NCBI GenBank assembly: GCA_930367205.1
Contig: OV884013.1
Coordinates: forward strand, 86,677,333-86,741,332
Direction of reading: 5' to 3'
Source: Acanthosoma haemorrhoidale
Lineage: Eukaryota; Arthropoda; Insecta; Hemiptera; Acanthosomatidae
Length of the DNA: 64,000 bases
The notes under the pieces are model-generated. The model was given only the letters and a program-made list of their open reading frames with translations, searched no databases and was not told the origin of the DNA. The position numbers were made by a program, and so were the translations under genes. Below are positions 1 through 9,529 of the stretch, piece after piece. Each line of letters begins with the position of its first letter. Position 1 is the first letter of the stretch.

Positions 1-1925
1 AGTCTGCAATGTGGGAAATTGACTTTCGTAAAGTAGCTTTATTCTCTAAGACTACACCCATGCCCGTTTTTTTAAAGATTTCTAATTCGTGGGAAATAGT
101 ACCTCAATATGGGATAGTGCACCATTTTTAACATCAGCGTTTTTTTTATTTTTTTCCGTTCTAGATCTAGCAGTGATCTGACGTGACATATTGTGGCTCT
201 ATCCAGGCCTAATAATAAAATCTAGGCTCATATCATGTCCATCGCAGCAATTTATCACTCTCGGCACTGTGCCTAAATTATTCAGCTAGTCTCTCTATCA
301 CTAGATATCTTATGGTGATATGGACGAGAATATCCCTCGGTGTGATCGTAATTAGAACTGACCATGAACTATGTACAATTCACAAGCAAAAACAACATCG
401 AGTTAGAGAATTATAGGGCACTTATGTCTCTGATGACTATACTAATATTTTTTAAATTACACTCAAACTAAAAAAAGTATGATCTTTAAGTGTTCAACTA
501 ATAATGGTACTCGTTAGATTATCCCCACACCATAATTGCTGCCTTGAAAAGCTGCAAACTGCTCCTATCCCCACTTAGTAAATTTCCAGTGTTGCCTTTT
601 TTTTCTTTTTAATTGTTCATTTCTTCATGCTAATCTGTGTTCATATTTTCTTATTCTGAGTGCACATATTAAGAATATGTTCTGGCTATTAAGGTGTTCT
701 ATTTGTTATTCAGGGCTTTTTTTTTTAATTGAGTAGATGTATTTGTTTGAATATGAGTTTAGAGGTTTCTAAATGTTGGATAACCGATGTTCATCAAATT
801 CACTAACGAACAACGTTTCGAGATACTATGAATGGTTGGAGGAAGGAGGTGAGGTGTTGGCTGCTAATACTTGAAGAGGACAAAGTATCAGCCTTAGCAA
901 AATATCCCAACGTATACATCCTTTCAATTATAAATTCACGAATAACAAAGAACTCCCATGTTAAAAGATTATTGCCTGTTCCAGATGGGTAGTTATACAG
1001 CTTACGTCTTTCCACAATATGGTATTTATTTTTAAAAAAATGTTTTTGACAGCTCTAAGCACTCCTCTTCAGTTTGCTAAAATGAAAAATCGCATGATAG
1101 AAATCTCAACTACACATATGGAGACAAACCAACAAGCAACAACCACAATTATCAGTGAGTAAAACACGTTTAAATTATTAAAATTGCCGAATTTCACCTA
1201 GTCCGAAATAGAACATTCATTTTAGTAAAATTTAAATTAAAAAAAATTCGAAAGGAATAATAAAATCCAGACTGTTTACTTTTGCTTTTGAGCAATGAAT
1301 TGCCTATAACACTCTATATGCACTACCTGTTTGAAAATTAATTCATAAGTAAAAATAAAATTCCAACAAGCTCGACAATAATCGCAGGAAACGCCAATTA
1401 AGGTGGGTATCTTAATGCCTTTAATATACCTGTCCAATTACTGTTAATTAATACTCATACTAACTGCTGTTAGGCGAAGATATCGGTCAATTTGAATAAT
1501 TGCGGACAACATCAGCTAATGTTGGTAATTACGCCTGAGGCTGCATGCTATCTCTCCTGCCAATCCGAGGCCAGTTAGCGTACGTACTTTGGCAAATTAT
1601 CGCTGAGCAACGCTGAATTTTACACTTCTCACTTCCTTTCACCTATCATGATCATCTCGATCGTTTCTGCAAGTTTCAGGATTGCAATGCATAAGTAATG
1701 CGATTCATGTTGCCATTACAACTATAACGGCAACAGAACTTTATAATTGTACAACAAAGACAGTTATAATAACCATAAATTCTTGAAAAATCTTTATTTG
1801 AAAAGAAATTACAGTCCTAAATAAGACGATGGGCAATAGTCATAGATTATTTCAGCTATTTACGATATAAACTTATATGCACATATAAGCCTTAAACATA
1901 TTTTTATGTATATACTTCATATACA
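1..1925. other. AT-rich noncoding stretch
   Basis: No convincing coding region, RNA gene or transposon is visible. The stretch is AT-rich with short poly(A) and poly(T) tracts. About 1370-1640 is less AT-rich and contains several TAATTA/TTAATTA-type and CAATTA motifs beside GC-richer blocks. That texture is compatible with a cis-regulatory element, but nothing proves it. The short open frame near 803-1015 has no recognisable motif and is probably chance. Confidence 0.6.
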
Positions 1926-1929
1926 AAGC

Positions 1930-2280
1930 CCAGGAATCCCTCATAACCTCTCCCACACAAAGGAAAAGAAGGGATCAGGAAGATCCCGACGCTGCTCTTG
2001 CAGCCACATTACTGCTAGATAGTTGCAGTGAGAGAGTGAGAGATCCGCAGTCATTCCGGATATGATTATGTAAGGTTAATTAGGTTAATCTCGCGATGTT
2101 TCAAGGTTATTGTCGTTTCAATCTCTGAGGAGGTTGTAGGGATGTGTGGAGCTAGATAGCGATCTTTGCTGTCCCCCACAGTTCGAGCAAGTAATTCAGT
2201 ATTTGGTTTTCTATTGAGACTTAAAATGTGTTGCCTAAGGATGTCCAAAACGTCTATTGAGGTCTTGTCTATTGTGTGGG
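1930..2280 (-). pseudogene. Fossil 3' end of a Jockey-like ORF2
   Basis: Read on the minus strand, about 2270 down to 2090 gives a peptide ending in HIPTTSSEIETT. At the DNA level this region aligns with the C-terminal end of the family A ORF2 seen at 12070-12125, sharing CATCCCTA-type sequence followed by AACCTCCTCNGAGA and TGAAACG. The flanking 3' UTR differs from family A, so it is either an older relative or a separate Jockey-clade family. No polymerase motif survives. I infer a non-functional retrotransposon remnant; the exact ends are not visible. Confidence 0.45.
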
Positions 2281-3039
2281 TTCGAAATAAAAATTAAATA
2301 CAGGGCATAAAACGCAAAAAAAAAAAATGATTTTCACAGTATTTACATCGTTTTATTTTATACAATCTTTTGGTCATAAATTAGTTCAATTGCCTATTTC
2401 TACTTTATATTGCAAGACAAAGAAGTGTTCAGTTTGTCAGTTTAAATGTATGGAAATATTGGTGGGTACCGCGGGTAATATTAATGATTCTTAGGCATTT
2501 ACTTTGTATAATTTGAATTTTTTGTCAGTTTCTTTTACTGGTGACGCTCCATGAAGGGCAGTAAAATCGGACGAAGAACAGATTCGTGCAAATTTAAATT
2601 AGTTTTGTGTAGAATGCTTGTATTCTTTATTATAACATGGGTATATAAAATGCATTCCTGCTTGTATTTTTTCTGGTTTTGATATTACCAGGGCTAAAAA
2701 GTACTTGGTGTATTTCTAGATATCGCATTGTATTTGGGTTGATGCACAAAGATAAAATAGACATGATTTTAGTAAATTTGTAGGAGGTTGTCATAGAATC
2801 TAATATACAAGTTTCGGGATCAAAGAAAACTCTGGCACAAGGCACAAAGATCTGCTAAGTAAAAGAGTGGGTCCTGCAGAAGAGGATACTGTTACATGAA
2901 AGTTAAACCGACAACAGATCTTCCCAAGCCCGATACCTGGTGTGTGTGCGGCTGCTCAGTATGTACAATAAGGGCCAGAATAAGGTTATTGTGCGAGGAA
3001 ACAGAACTGTCCGAAGGGACACAAAAGAGTTAGTTCGGA

Positions 3040-3280
3040 TTAGAGCCTGTACAAGCAGCCTCGGAGATCTTTCAAGATACGACGCCTCAAGATGCCGCCC
3101 CTAATCGCTCCTCCACCTTGTGCTTCAATAAGCCATGGATATTTCTTAAAAGTCTGAGGAGGACCTTCTACACTCCAGAGGATCCATTGAACAAACTGCA
3201 GTATCTTTAAAGAATTCCTCTGATGATACCCGACGTATTGTAAATTGTAGTTAACGGTTAGATAAATGCAGGTGGGTGAT
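3040..3280 (+). repeat. Dispersed repeat E, copy 1
   Basis: This block matches 6600-6800 over about 170 bp. The clearest shared stretch includes CAATAAGCCATGG followed by TATTTCTTAAAAG. Shared blocks continue through the GA-rich centre and end near TGTNNTTAACGGTT. The orientation is the same in both copies. One plus-strand frame reads like a decayed protein (NKPWIFLKSL), so it may be the 3' coding end of an old LINE, but no family motif confirms this. Confidence 0.5.
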
Positions 3281-3299
3281 TTTTTTTTTAAATTAAATT

Positions 3300-4280
3300 T
3301 CACTGTCTTATTTTTGTTTTATATGAATTAGGGGTCAACTACGGCACACCCCCACCTATTGCAATCATCGTTCTACCAACTGAACAATGAACGACTAAAA
3401 CAACCAATAACAATCAAAAATCGATAAGATGTTGCTTTTGTTTGATTGATGTCGCATGTTTTTATTTAAAAAAACAAATTCAAAATATTAACAACGCTGA
3501 ATTGCACAAGTACGAAATGTTCTATCCATTTTTTTTTAAATTACAAGCTTTAAAAAATTCGACACATAAGTAATAAATAATAAAAAAAATAAAAAACACA
3601 ATAATGCACCAATCTCATCCTACTCTTCCAATATGTGAAAAATCAATTACATTTAAAATAATTTATAGTAATTCAAGCGTATTGTAAAGTGTTCTTAATT
3701 TCATTGCGAAATATTCAATAGCTATTACCCCTCAAAACCTGTGAAAATATTACAATTAAATTTACCGGAATACCGCATGCTGGCTTCGTTCTTAATTTCT
3801 TAGGTAAGTATTGCTGCCTACCAGCAGATTTGTGATATCCTGGATCCAAATAAACCATATTTATTTTAAACATATTTCGTTTTATTTTATATAAAGTTAG
3901 TAAATTTGTCATCCACTGTTCTAATTATAAATTTGTTAAAAAAAAGAAAAATGTAGACTATTCGCTAATCATTGAAACAAAGTAAAGGTCCTAATTAGAA
4001 TTAATTACAAAAATTGTAATGAAGCCTGTAAACAGTGTTTATGGTTGTGTATTGTTCAAAGTTCATGATTGTTAGTAGCAGTTACATTTATGTTGAGGAT
4101 ATTTTCATAAAAGTATCCAGTGATAAAAAATGCAGTTGAGTTGCTGCAAACTTAAGGGCTAGCACAGAGGGTGATGAGATTTTCAAGTATAGGTGATTTG
4201 AGCTTAGATTTAATTGGTAGACTTAGATTGGAGGTGTTACAAAACATCTTCTAAAAATCTTTAGTGCTTCAACAATTTAT
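3300..4280. other. AT-rich noncoding stretch
   Basis: Very AT-rich with runs of A and T. I see no gene, RNA or recognisable transposon. The short open frame on the minus strand around 3715-3912 lacks any motif and is treated as chance. Confidence 0.6.
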
Positions 4281-4605
4281 TAAGATAAAATTACAATCTG
4301 CCTTTTTATTAGGCAATAAATAATTGAGATAAATGTTATCATTCATATACCATATTTACCATTCATCATTCACTCCTCATTCATACAATATATACAAACG
4401 GCCCAGAGGCCCCCCAAGTCCACATGGTTGTCACCTCCCTCGCGTGCGAAGGAGGAAGCGGAGTCTTGGGATGTCCCCCACGCTCCTTCGTCAGCCGCGT
4501 CACCGGATAAGAGCCAGCGGAGGCTGACCAAGAGCGCGAGAGCCACAGATGCTCAGGACATGATTAGAGAAACTGGCCATTGCCAGGACTCCCACTAACA
4601 CTTAA

Positions 4606-4836
4606 TTATAGCAGGTCACGAGGCCACTGCCGTTTTAATCTCCGAGGAGGATTATAGGGACGTGTGGTGCAGTGCAATGACTGTGCTAGGAAATCAGGAT
4701 GGTTGTACTCTAGTGTAATACAAGTGGGTAACCTCGTATTTTTTTCCACTCCAGGTGTTCGCTCTAGATCCACAAAGAATAAGGGCAGTGGTGTCTTGAT
4801 GCTTGCATCATTTTCTTGTCTTTCCTCACGGAGCAC
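4606..4836 (-). pseudogene. Junction of ORF1 middle and ORF2 C-terminus
   Basis: This 76-codon open frame begins with ORF1 sequence (PLPLFFVDLER, typical of the PRE_C2HC region of Jockey-type gag proteins). At about residue 45 it passes in frame into the ORF2 C-terminus (RPYNPPRRLKRQWPRDLL). The same C-terminal peptide is present in the family A copy at 12070-12131. The join sits near 4704-4716. The frame is therefore a product of an internal deletion, not an ancestral protein. Upstream it connects to ORF1 through a frameshift and a premature stop. Confidence 0.65.
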
Positions 4837-4958
4837 AGTCGTAATTTGGCGAACCTTGTATCCTAGGCTCAGGAGCTCCTTCTCTATCTCTTCTCGTCCG
4901 CTCGTGTAGTGGGATGCAGGTTTCTAATCACCACCCGCAGCGATCTTTCTTGCTTTAG

Positions 4959-5462
4959 TTAGTAGGTATGAAAGTCGGCCTTAGTTTCATCTAAGTATTT
5001 GATTATTGTTCGGTATGTGTCGGGAGTGTCCGGAGAAACTTTTGTGTCCCGGGACCGATTGAGGCAAGTGTATTTCTCTGTACCTACAATTTTATTTAGT
5101 TGGGTATATAGTAATTTAAAATTACTAATGTTACGTACGAATATCGCTGGTGGCTTGGGCTGTGTGGGTGTTTGTGTAGAGTCCACGTCCTCTACTTCAA
5201 TATTTTTCATTACCTCGTAACTATTGGGCGTGAAAAACGGAGACTCATGAGTTGTTGTTGTTTGTTTTGATGTGCTGGGTTGATCACAACCATCAGGTAG
5301 TTCTTCCATAGAGCTGCTGGGAGCTGAATAATTTACAGGGGCTATATTTCGATTAGATCGCCGCGGCTTACGTTTGACCGGCGACGGAGTGGGGGGAGGT
5401 CCTAACGACCTTGTGCGTTTTTTCTTATTTTCTGCTGACATTAATTGCTGATAGAAACGCAT
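4959..5462 (-). pseudogene. Gag-like ORF1, N-terminal part (family A)
   Basis: The frame encodes 167 residues starting MRFYQQLMSAENKKKR. The first ~100 residues are basic and Ser/Pro/Thr-rich and probably disordered. From about residue 105 (PAIFVRNISNFKLLYTQL) the sequence has the pattern of the RNA-binding PRE_C2HC region of Jockey-clade ORF1 proteins, which form RNPs with the element RNA. The frame stops at FHTY with TAA. The following codons continue the domain (LKQERSLRVVIRNLHP), so the stop looks like a CAA-to-TAA change. A frameshift lies about 20 codons further on. The zinc knuckles are deleted. Confidence 0.65.
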
Positions 5463-5880
5463 GTTTCATCAGCAGTATTTTTCTGAATTATTCAGTATTT
5501 TTTTTATAAATAAAAAATATATGCAAGTGGGAGCCTCCGCGAACGCACGTAACTTAATTAAGAGCCTCCGACGCTAGCACCTGGCTGCGGTGCTATGAGG
5601 GTTTTGCGGACTCCCCACTCTTCTCTCCACTACAGCTGATCGGCACCCTTACCAATATGGCCGCCTTCTCTGTGTAATGTGAAGTGAATCTTACAATTGG
5701 CAATCTAGTCCACAACTCCACTATCCACTCACCTGTAGATAGCTCCTCCGTGGACCGTTCACCCAGTAGTCGGTTGAGACGGCTTGACGAACTGGACACT
5801 TCCTCTGAACGGTAACTAAACAGTTGGTTTATAGAGCGATACGAAAACGATTTGTAATGGTTTAGCGCAGGCACAGTACT
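5463..5880 (-). other. Probable 5' leader of the family A copy
   Basis: This segment is clearly GC-richer than its flanks and lies just upstream of ORF1 on the minus strand. It contains an open frame (about 5874-5593) with no recognisable domain, rich in Ser, Arg and Glu, which I regard as chance in a GC-rich leader. Jockey-type elements carry internal promoters at the 5' end, so the promoter is expected here; no specific motif is claimed. The outer boundary near 5880 is estimated from the change in base composition. Confidence 0.4.
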
Positions 5881-5889
5881 CTTCCAAAA

Positions 5890-6300
5890 ATCATGAGTTT
5901 TTAATTATGTGTTTTATAAATGAATTTAGAATCTTTTAAGAAGAATCGTCTCAGCATCTCTATTGAAAATATTTATATATATTTATTAATTATATTAAAA
6001 ATGAAAAAAACTGTTTTTTGACCATTTTTATGATACTCTTCTAAAATGAGTGCATTAATTTATTTTTAAGACTGGCAAGCACTAATAAAATACAGGTTAT
6101 ATAGAAAATGGAATTCAGTGAGGAGTAGTTATGACCAAATAACTTATTTTATTAGAACTAAACTTGAGCAAATCTGCCATCTTAATTGTTAAATAATAAA
6201 ATATTGCATTTAAGCACGTACCTATTTGAATGTTGATATTGCTTGAAGAGTTGGTCAAAGACAGATATGCTATTGAATACTTTAATTTGATTAGGTTTTG
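5890..6300. other. AT-rich noncoding stretch
   Basis: Nothing coding or repetitive is recognised between the family A copy and the family C fragment. Confidence 0.6.
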
Positions 6301-6302
6301 CT

Positions 6303-6395
6303 AATTAGTTTTAAGGTTGATCAAAAAGGTGAGCCCCATCACCTTTATTAGTCACTTTAGGCCAGTCACGTATAATGTATACCATTATGTATAGG
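6303..6395 (+). mobile_element. Family C LINE, 3' UTR fragment
   Basis: A short, strongly 5'-truncated copy that matches 63637-63728 of the full-length element, from TTAGTTTTAAGGTTGATC through CACGTATAAT. It retains the 3' UTR stem-loop at 6325-6346, with a perfect 8-bp stem AAAGGTGA / TCACCTTT and loop GCCCCA. The poly(A) end is not preserved, so the right boundary is approximate. Confidence 0.75.
6325..6346 (+). promoter_or_regulatory. LINE 3' UTR stem-loop (C copy)
   Basis: The stem AAAGGTGA pairs perfectly with TCACCTTT around a GCCCCA loop. The same hairpin occurs in six other family B and C copies in this window, which suggests an RNA structure used by the element, for instance for reverse-transcriptase binding. 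Confidence 0.6.
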
Positions 6396-6599
6396 GGGGG
6401 ACCCATATAACATTAATGTACCTCGTTGAACAATGGAACATGGTCTCCAATGTATGAATTCGGGGGTTGGGGATTAAAGGCACCACGGAGCAGGGCCTAG
6501 CTTACCTTCAAAATGTATGGACGAAAAGTCCACATAGATACGTAAGATGGTTCATAGATAGGATTTTGCATTCTGTATAAGTAACCCGACAACACACAC

Positions 6600-6800
6600 G
6601 ACACCTCAAAGTGGTAGCTCTGCACTTTACTGTCCAATAAGCCATGGGTATTTCTTAAAAGCCTCCCTGAAAACCTCGTGCTCTTTTATTCCAGGGAGAC
6701 CATTGGGCAGATTGCGGGCTCTTTAAAGGATGTGTCAGTGGATACCTGAGCTATTGTCTGCCTAATTGTGGTTGACGGTTTTTAGAAATAGCGGTATACT
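6600..6800 (+). repeat. Dispersed repeat E, copy 2
   Basis: Matches 3040-3280 in the same orientation, most clearly over CAATAAGCCATGG and TATTTCTTAAAAG (about 6638-6661) and again near the TTGACGGTT end. The copies are diverged by substitutions and small indels, so the repeat is old. The class is not determined. Confidence 0.5.
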
Positions 6801-6847
6801 CATGGGCCGGTGACCTCGGCTATTTTTGTTTCTATTCTTTAATAATA

Positions 6848-6910
6848 GCGTCCAGCCTTGTGGTTAACATGCTGACTTTTAACTGAATGCATCCAAATTC
6901 TATTCCCTTT
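6848..6910 (+). repeat. tRNA-Lys-like SINE head
   Basis: The segment reads as a degraded tRNA. It has a box A-like TTGTGGTTAACATGC, a position-matched anticodon-loop segment GACTTTTAACTG (TTT anticodon, Lys) and a box B-like end CAAATTCTATTCCC. The acceptor stem does not fold well, so this is not a working tRNA. tRNA-Lys-derived SINEs are common in insects; membership in such a family is inferred. Confidence 0.4.
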
Positions 6911-8090
6911 ATTACCAAGAGCTTTTTATGGGGGAGAGGTGGGCTGATTCTGGTCAGAGCTAACTCATTTACTTAAGTGAATAGGACGACACTAAATACA
7001 CGTTTGAACACTACTTCCATTGGTGGACCTCAAGAACTTCATGTGTTGTAGGTTTAGTGTGTTTGTTGTCGGTATGAAAAAATTCAGAACAAATAAATTG
7101 ACGAAAGATTACAAGTAAAAGGAACATCTGCACATCTTCTTTTAAGATGTATAAGATTAGTTTCAAAAGATTTCCTTTCGGAAATATATTTGAATTCCGT
7201 TTTGCATTGCTGTCTTGATGATAGGTTTAATACCATTGGTCAATGGTCTTCAACCCCTAGAAAAAAACAGAACATTAAATCTACTAGCTTCTATGATAAA
7301 ACTGACTAGTGTTGCCTGGATATATCGGCTATATTATATTTAATACTTGATATTGAATGGTGTACAGGGAGAGAAATGACGATCTTTGTTAGCTAGTTTG
7401 AAAGTATAACTTCTCCCTTACAAGTATAACTCCGCAGAAAAAAAAAAAAATTGTTGCAGAACATATTCCTCGGCTAGAATCTCATCTGGTTATGAACAAA
7501 TATTAGTCTTCCATAGAAGACACGCTGAAACGCACATCAAACACCGCAAATGGTCCCTCTGCTCCCAGGTCTCCAGTAGTCAGGCTGTGTAGCAACAAAT
7601 CGGAGCTAGTATTTGCAGTGGTGTGTCAACACAGCAGCGGTGGTCTTGCAAACACTGACTCAGCCGGCCGGCTACTAAACACAAACACTGCAGCTGTCTC
7701 TTGGCGCCCTGTATGCACTGTTGTTCTTCTCTTGTTAACTTAAGTCTGCTAATGTTTCCACTGTCAGTTGGAAGCTCTCTACGTGACCGTTATCTAGAAG
7801 CTTCTGCAAAATAATTTTTTTGGATTCGATGTCCATAACCAATAAATAAAAATATTATGTTATTGGTAAATACATATACACACACCCCTGATAATGATGA
7901 ACACAAAACCAAGGCCCAGATTTAAAGATCGCGACTACCTTAGCATTTTTCATATAGAAATAAAACAGTATTCAAATCTAATTATACGCAAATCTTACAA
8001 TTCTAAGCAGTTGCATAATTTGGGGGGAGATTGAGGTGGTCCACCTGGGGTGATTTTTTTTCTCTAAATTACATGAAAATAAGTAATACA
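6911..8090. other. Noncoding stretch
   Basis: No gene or known element is recognised. A GC-richer block at about 7480-7780 contains E-box-like and CTGCAG/CAGCTG motifs and could be regulatory, but that rests only on composition. A run of A lies near 7440. Confidence 0.5.
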
Positions 8091-8094
8091 GTAA

Positions 8095-8240
8095 TGTTTT
8101 TTTGTTTTTTTTTAAGCTCTCTAGTTAGAATTTTAGGATGAGGGAGAAATATAAAATATTTAGGGTGATCGGATCCTTGTACTAGGAGGACCTGCTTGAA
8201 GGTGGTGTGAGAGGAGTAAGGAGTGTGGGAATGCTCGGAG
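8095..8240 (-). repeat. Poly(A)-tailed repeat D, copy 1
   Basis: Three segments share an AGCTCT near a poly(T) tract, then a GATNNGGGAAAA-type stretch, then a GGATCCNTNTACTAGGAG block and a TTTGAAGGTGG-type block: here, 12925-13100 and 16740-16925. All lie in the same orientation, with poly(T) on the left. That makes them the 3' ends of minus-strand polyadenylated elements. The minus-strand frame ends in a basic Lys tail just before the poly(A). LINE or SINE class cannot be decided. Confidence 0.5.
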
Positions 8241-8367
8241 GAGGTTGATTGAGTAATGTTGCAATCAATAGAATCGATGACTTTATAGTAAGTTTGATGT
8301 TTTACAAAAATGCGTGCTGACCTCGGCTGCCCCCGATTCGAAGTTGACATTTTAATTGACTAACAAA

Positions 8368-8405
8368 AGTTGGGGTCAGCCCTATGTGGCAAAAGCTGTA
8401 GGCAC
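8368..8405 (+). repeat. Short repeat shared with 43370-43405
   Basis: TTGGGGTCAGCCC followed by TGTGGCAAAAGCTGTAGG matches TTGGGGTCCGTCC followed by GGTGGCAAAAGCTCTAGG at about 43370-43405. The context of both is unremarkable. It is probably a piece of an unidentified interspersed repeat. Confidence 0.4.
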
Positions 8406-8514
8406 GTCAGTGGTTAAAAACAGTTGGGAGCGTCATAGCGACCCCATAGTGTTTTCTATTTTCAGGTATTGGTTCAACAGTACATAATGAAGTCCAGATA
8501 CTGGAGGTATTGTA

Positions 8515-8540
8515 AGGTCCAGGCCTTTAGGCCCGGTGGG
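8515..8540 (+). repeat. Back-to-back Harbinger-like termini
   Basis: A right-end-like sequence (GTCCAGGCC) is followed by TTTA and then a left-end-like sequence (GGCCCGGTGGG). The left end resembles the terminus at 8793, and the right end resembles the terminus at 9507-9519. This looks like remnants of neighbouring PIF/Harbinger elements inserted at TTA targets. The rest of the copies on either side is too decayed to delimit. Confidence 0.4.
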
Positions 8541-8821
8541 TTCATAAGCTTCTCAAACGTACTGTGCCACTGCGGTTCAATACACACGTGACCGTGAATT
8601 GACGCCCAACACTGGTTGTCTATCGAATAAAACAATCTGTATTTGTTTACCTAGTGAACACCAAATATATTTTAAACCAAAATATACGAAATTGACGGGA
8701 GATCCATTTATTGAAATTAATTGAAAAAACGACCGCAAAATGGAAGTAGGGCTCCGCAACTTCACCGGTGCTATGAGCGCAGTACTCATTTAGGCCCGGT
8801 GAACACATGCGGTTCTAGCGG

Positions 8822-9085
8822 ATGCATTTCAATTCACACTTGACCGTCAAACGAGTGGTGAGGTTGCTACAGATGGAAGTCTACGAGGGAAAACGAGCCC
8901 TTTCGTACAAGACGTACATCTGCATGTTAAATAAATATTATTGGGTACATCCATACACACAATTAAAAATTTCAAGAGGAAGGTTTTATAAATCTTTTGC
9001 GGATTTGCGAAAAAACGAAGATAAGTTTTTCAATTACTTATGGTTGAGGGTTAAATCATTTATTAATAAATCGCTGTTTTTGTAA
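8822..9085 (+). pseudogene. Harbinger transposase N-terminal fragment
   Basis: The 87-residue frame contains YYWVHPYTQLKISRGRFYKS followed by FADLRKNEDKFFNYL. This matches the N-terminal pattern of HARBI1-like nucleases (WVHP, then a FxxLxxDxxxFxxYxR-type segment). The frame ends soon after and the DDE catalytic core is absent. The opening ATG lies in the terminal-repeat region and is unlikely to be the ancestral start. The protein cannot be active; the N-terminal part of this family normally precedes the DDE nuclease. Confidence 0.6.
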
Positions 9086-9104
9086 TTTTAGCTGTAAAAA
9101 GAAA

Positions 9105-9250
9105 AATGTTTTTGTAATTCTACCCTCCTTCAAATGCATGTAATGCATCTATGCAGAAAAAGGAGCCATAAATCTGTCAATTTGTTCATGTTATTGTTCA
9201 TTTGTTTGTAAAACAATTTTGGAATAAAGGGGTTTAAAACAAAAAAAAAA
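9105..9250 (+). mobile_element. Family B LINE, 3' end nested in Harbinger
   Basis: TGTAATTCTACCCTCCTTC followed by AAATGCATGTAATGCATC matches the minus-strand family B copies at 28310-28380 and 19430-19490. The shared 3' stretch CATTTGTTTGTAAAACAATTTT-type sequence, then AATAAAGGGGTTT and a run of 10 A, marks the 3' end at 9250. The copy lacks the stem-loop region, so it is a short 5'-truncated insertion. It lies inside the Harbinger element and so post-dates it. Confidence 0.65.
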
Positions 9251-9529
9251 TCATTTGACGAGTTTTTAGTAAAAATATCAGATAATATTAAGCTTCCAGA
9301 TACTTGGTAATCCAAGTAGGGCCTCATGGCCATCCATACCTCCAAATCATAGATTTCCTAATCAATAGCCATCAATGCACTGAGAAATTGTGGTAGCACC
9401 TAGCACAAACACCGTATGGATTATGAAACATCGTTATAGCATTACTCCATAGGCTCCTATGTACTTGAAGCCGTAATTAATGTACCCTCGCGCTAAAACC
9501 CAGAAGTGTGGACCAGGCCTTAAGATTAC

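Larger units (their letters stand above)
4285..5880 (-). mobile_element. Family A Jockey-like element, internally deleted copy
   Basis: On the minus strand this holds, in order, a GC-richer 5' leader (about 5880-5463), the N-terminal half of a gag-like ORF1 (5462 to about 4710), the last codons of ORF2 (about 4704-4606) and the family A 3' UTR ending in an AATAAA-type tail near 4285. Everything between the middle of ORF1 and the last ~30 codons of ORF2 is missing, including the zinc knuckles, endonuclease and reverse transcriptase. The 3' part matches copies at 12061-12300, 22915-23297, 38382-38583 and 53580-53876. No target duplication is obvious. The copy is non-autonomous. Confidence 0.75.
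8793..9519 (+). mobile_element. PIF/Harbinger-like element, decayed
   Basis: The element starts GGCCCGGTGAACACAT and ends ATGTG-like GTGTGGACCAGGCC, forming imperfect terminal inverted repeats of about 15 bp. It is flanked on both sides by TTA (8790-8792 and 9520-9522), the target duplication expected for PIF/Harbinger transposons. Inside is a fragment of a Harbinger-type nuclease (8822-9085). A family B LINE 3' end (about 9105-9250) interrupts it, so the LINE inserted later. At 727 bp it is far shorter than an autonomous element. Confidence 0.7.

Noticed and set aside
8577..8789. 70-codon minus-strand frame next to the Harbinger element
   Set aside because: No transposase motif; it lies between Harbinger-like termini and is probably noncoding element sequence.
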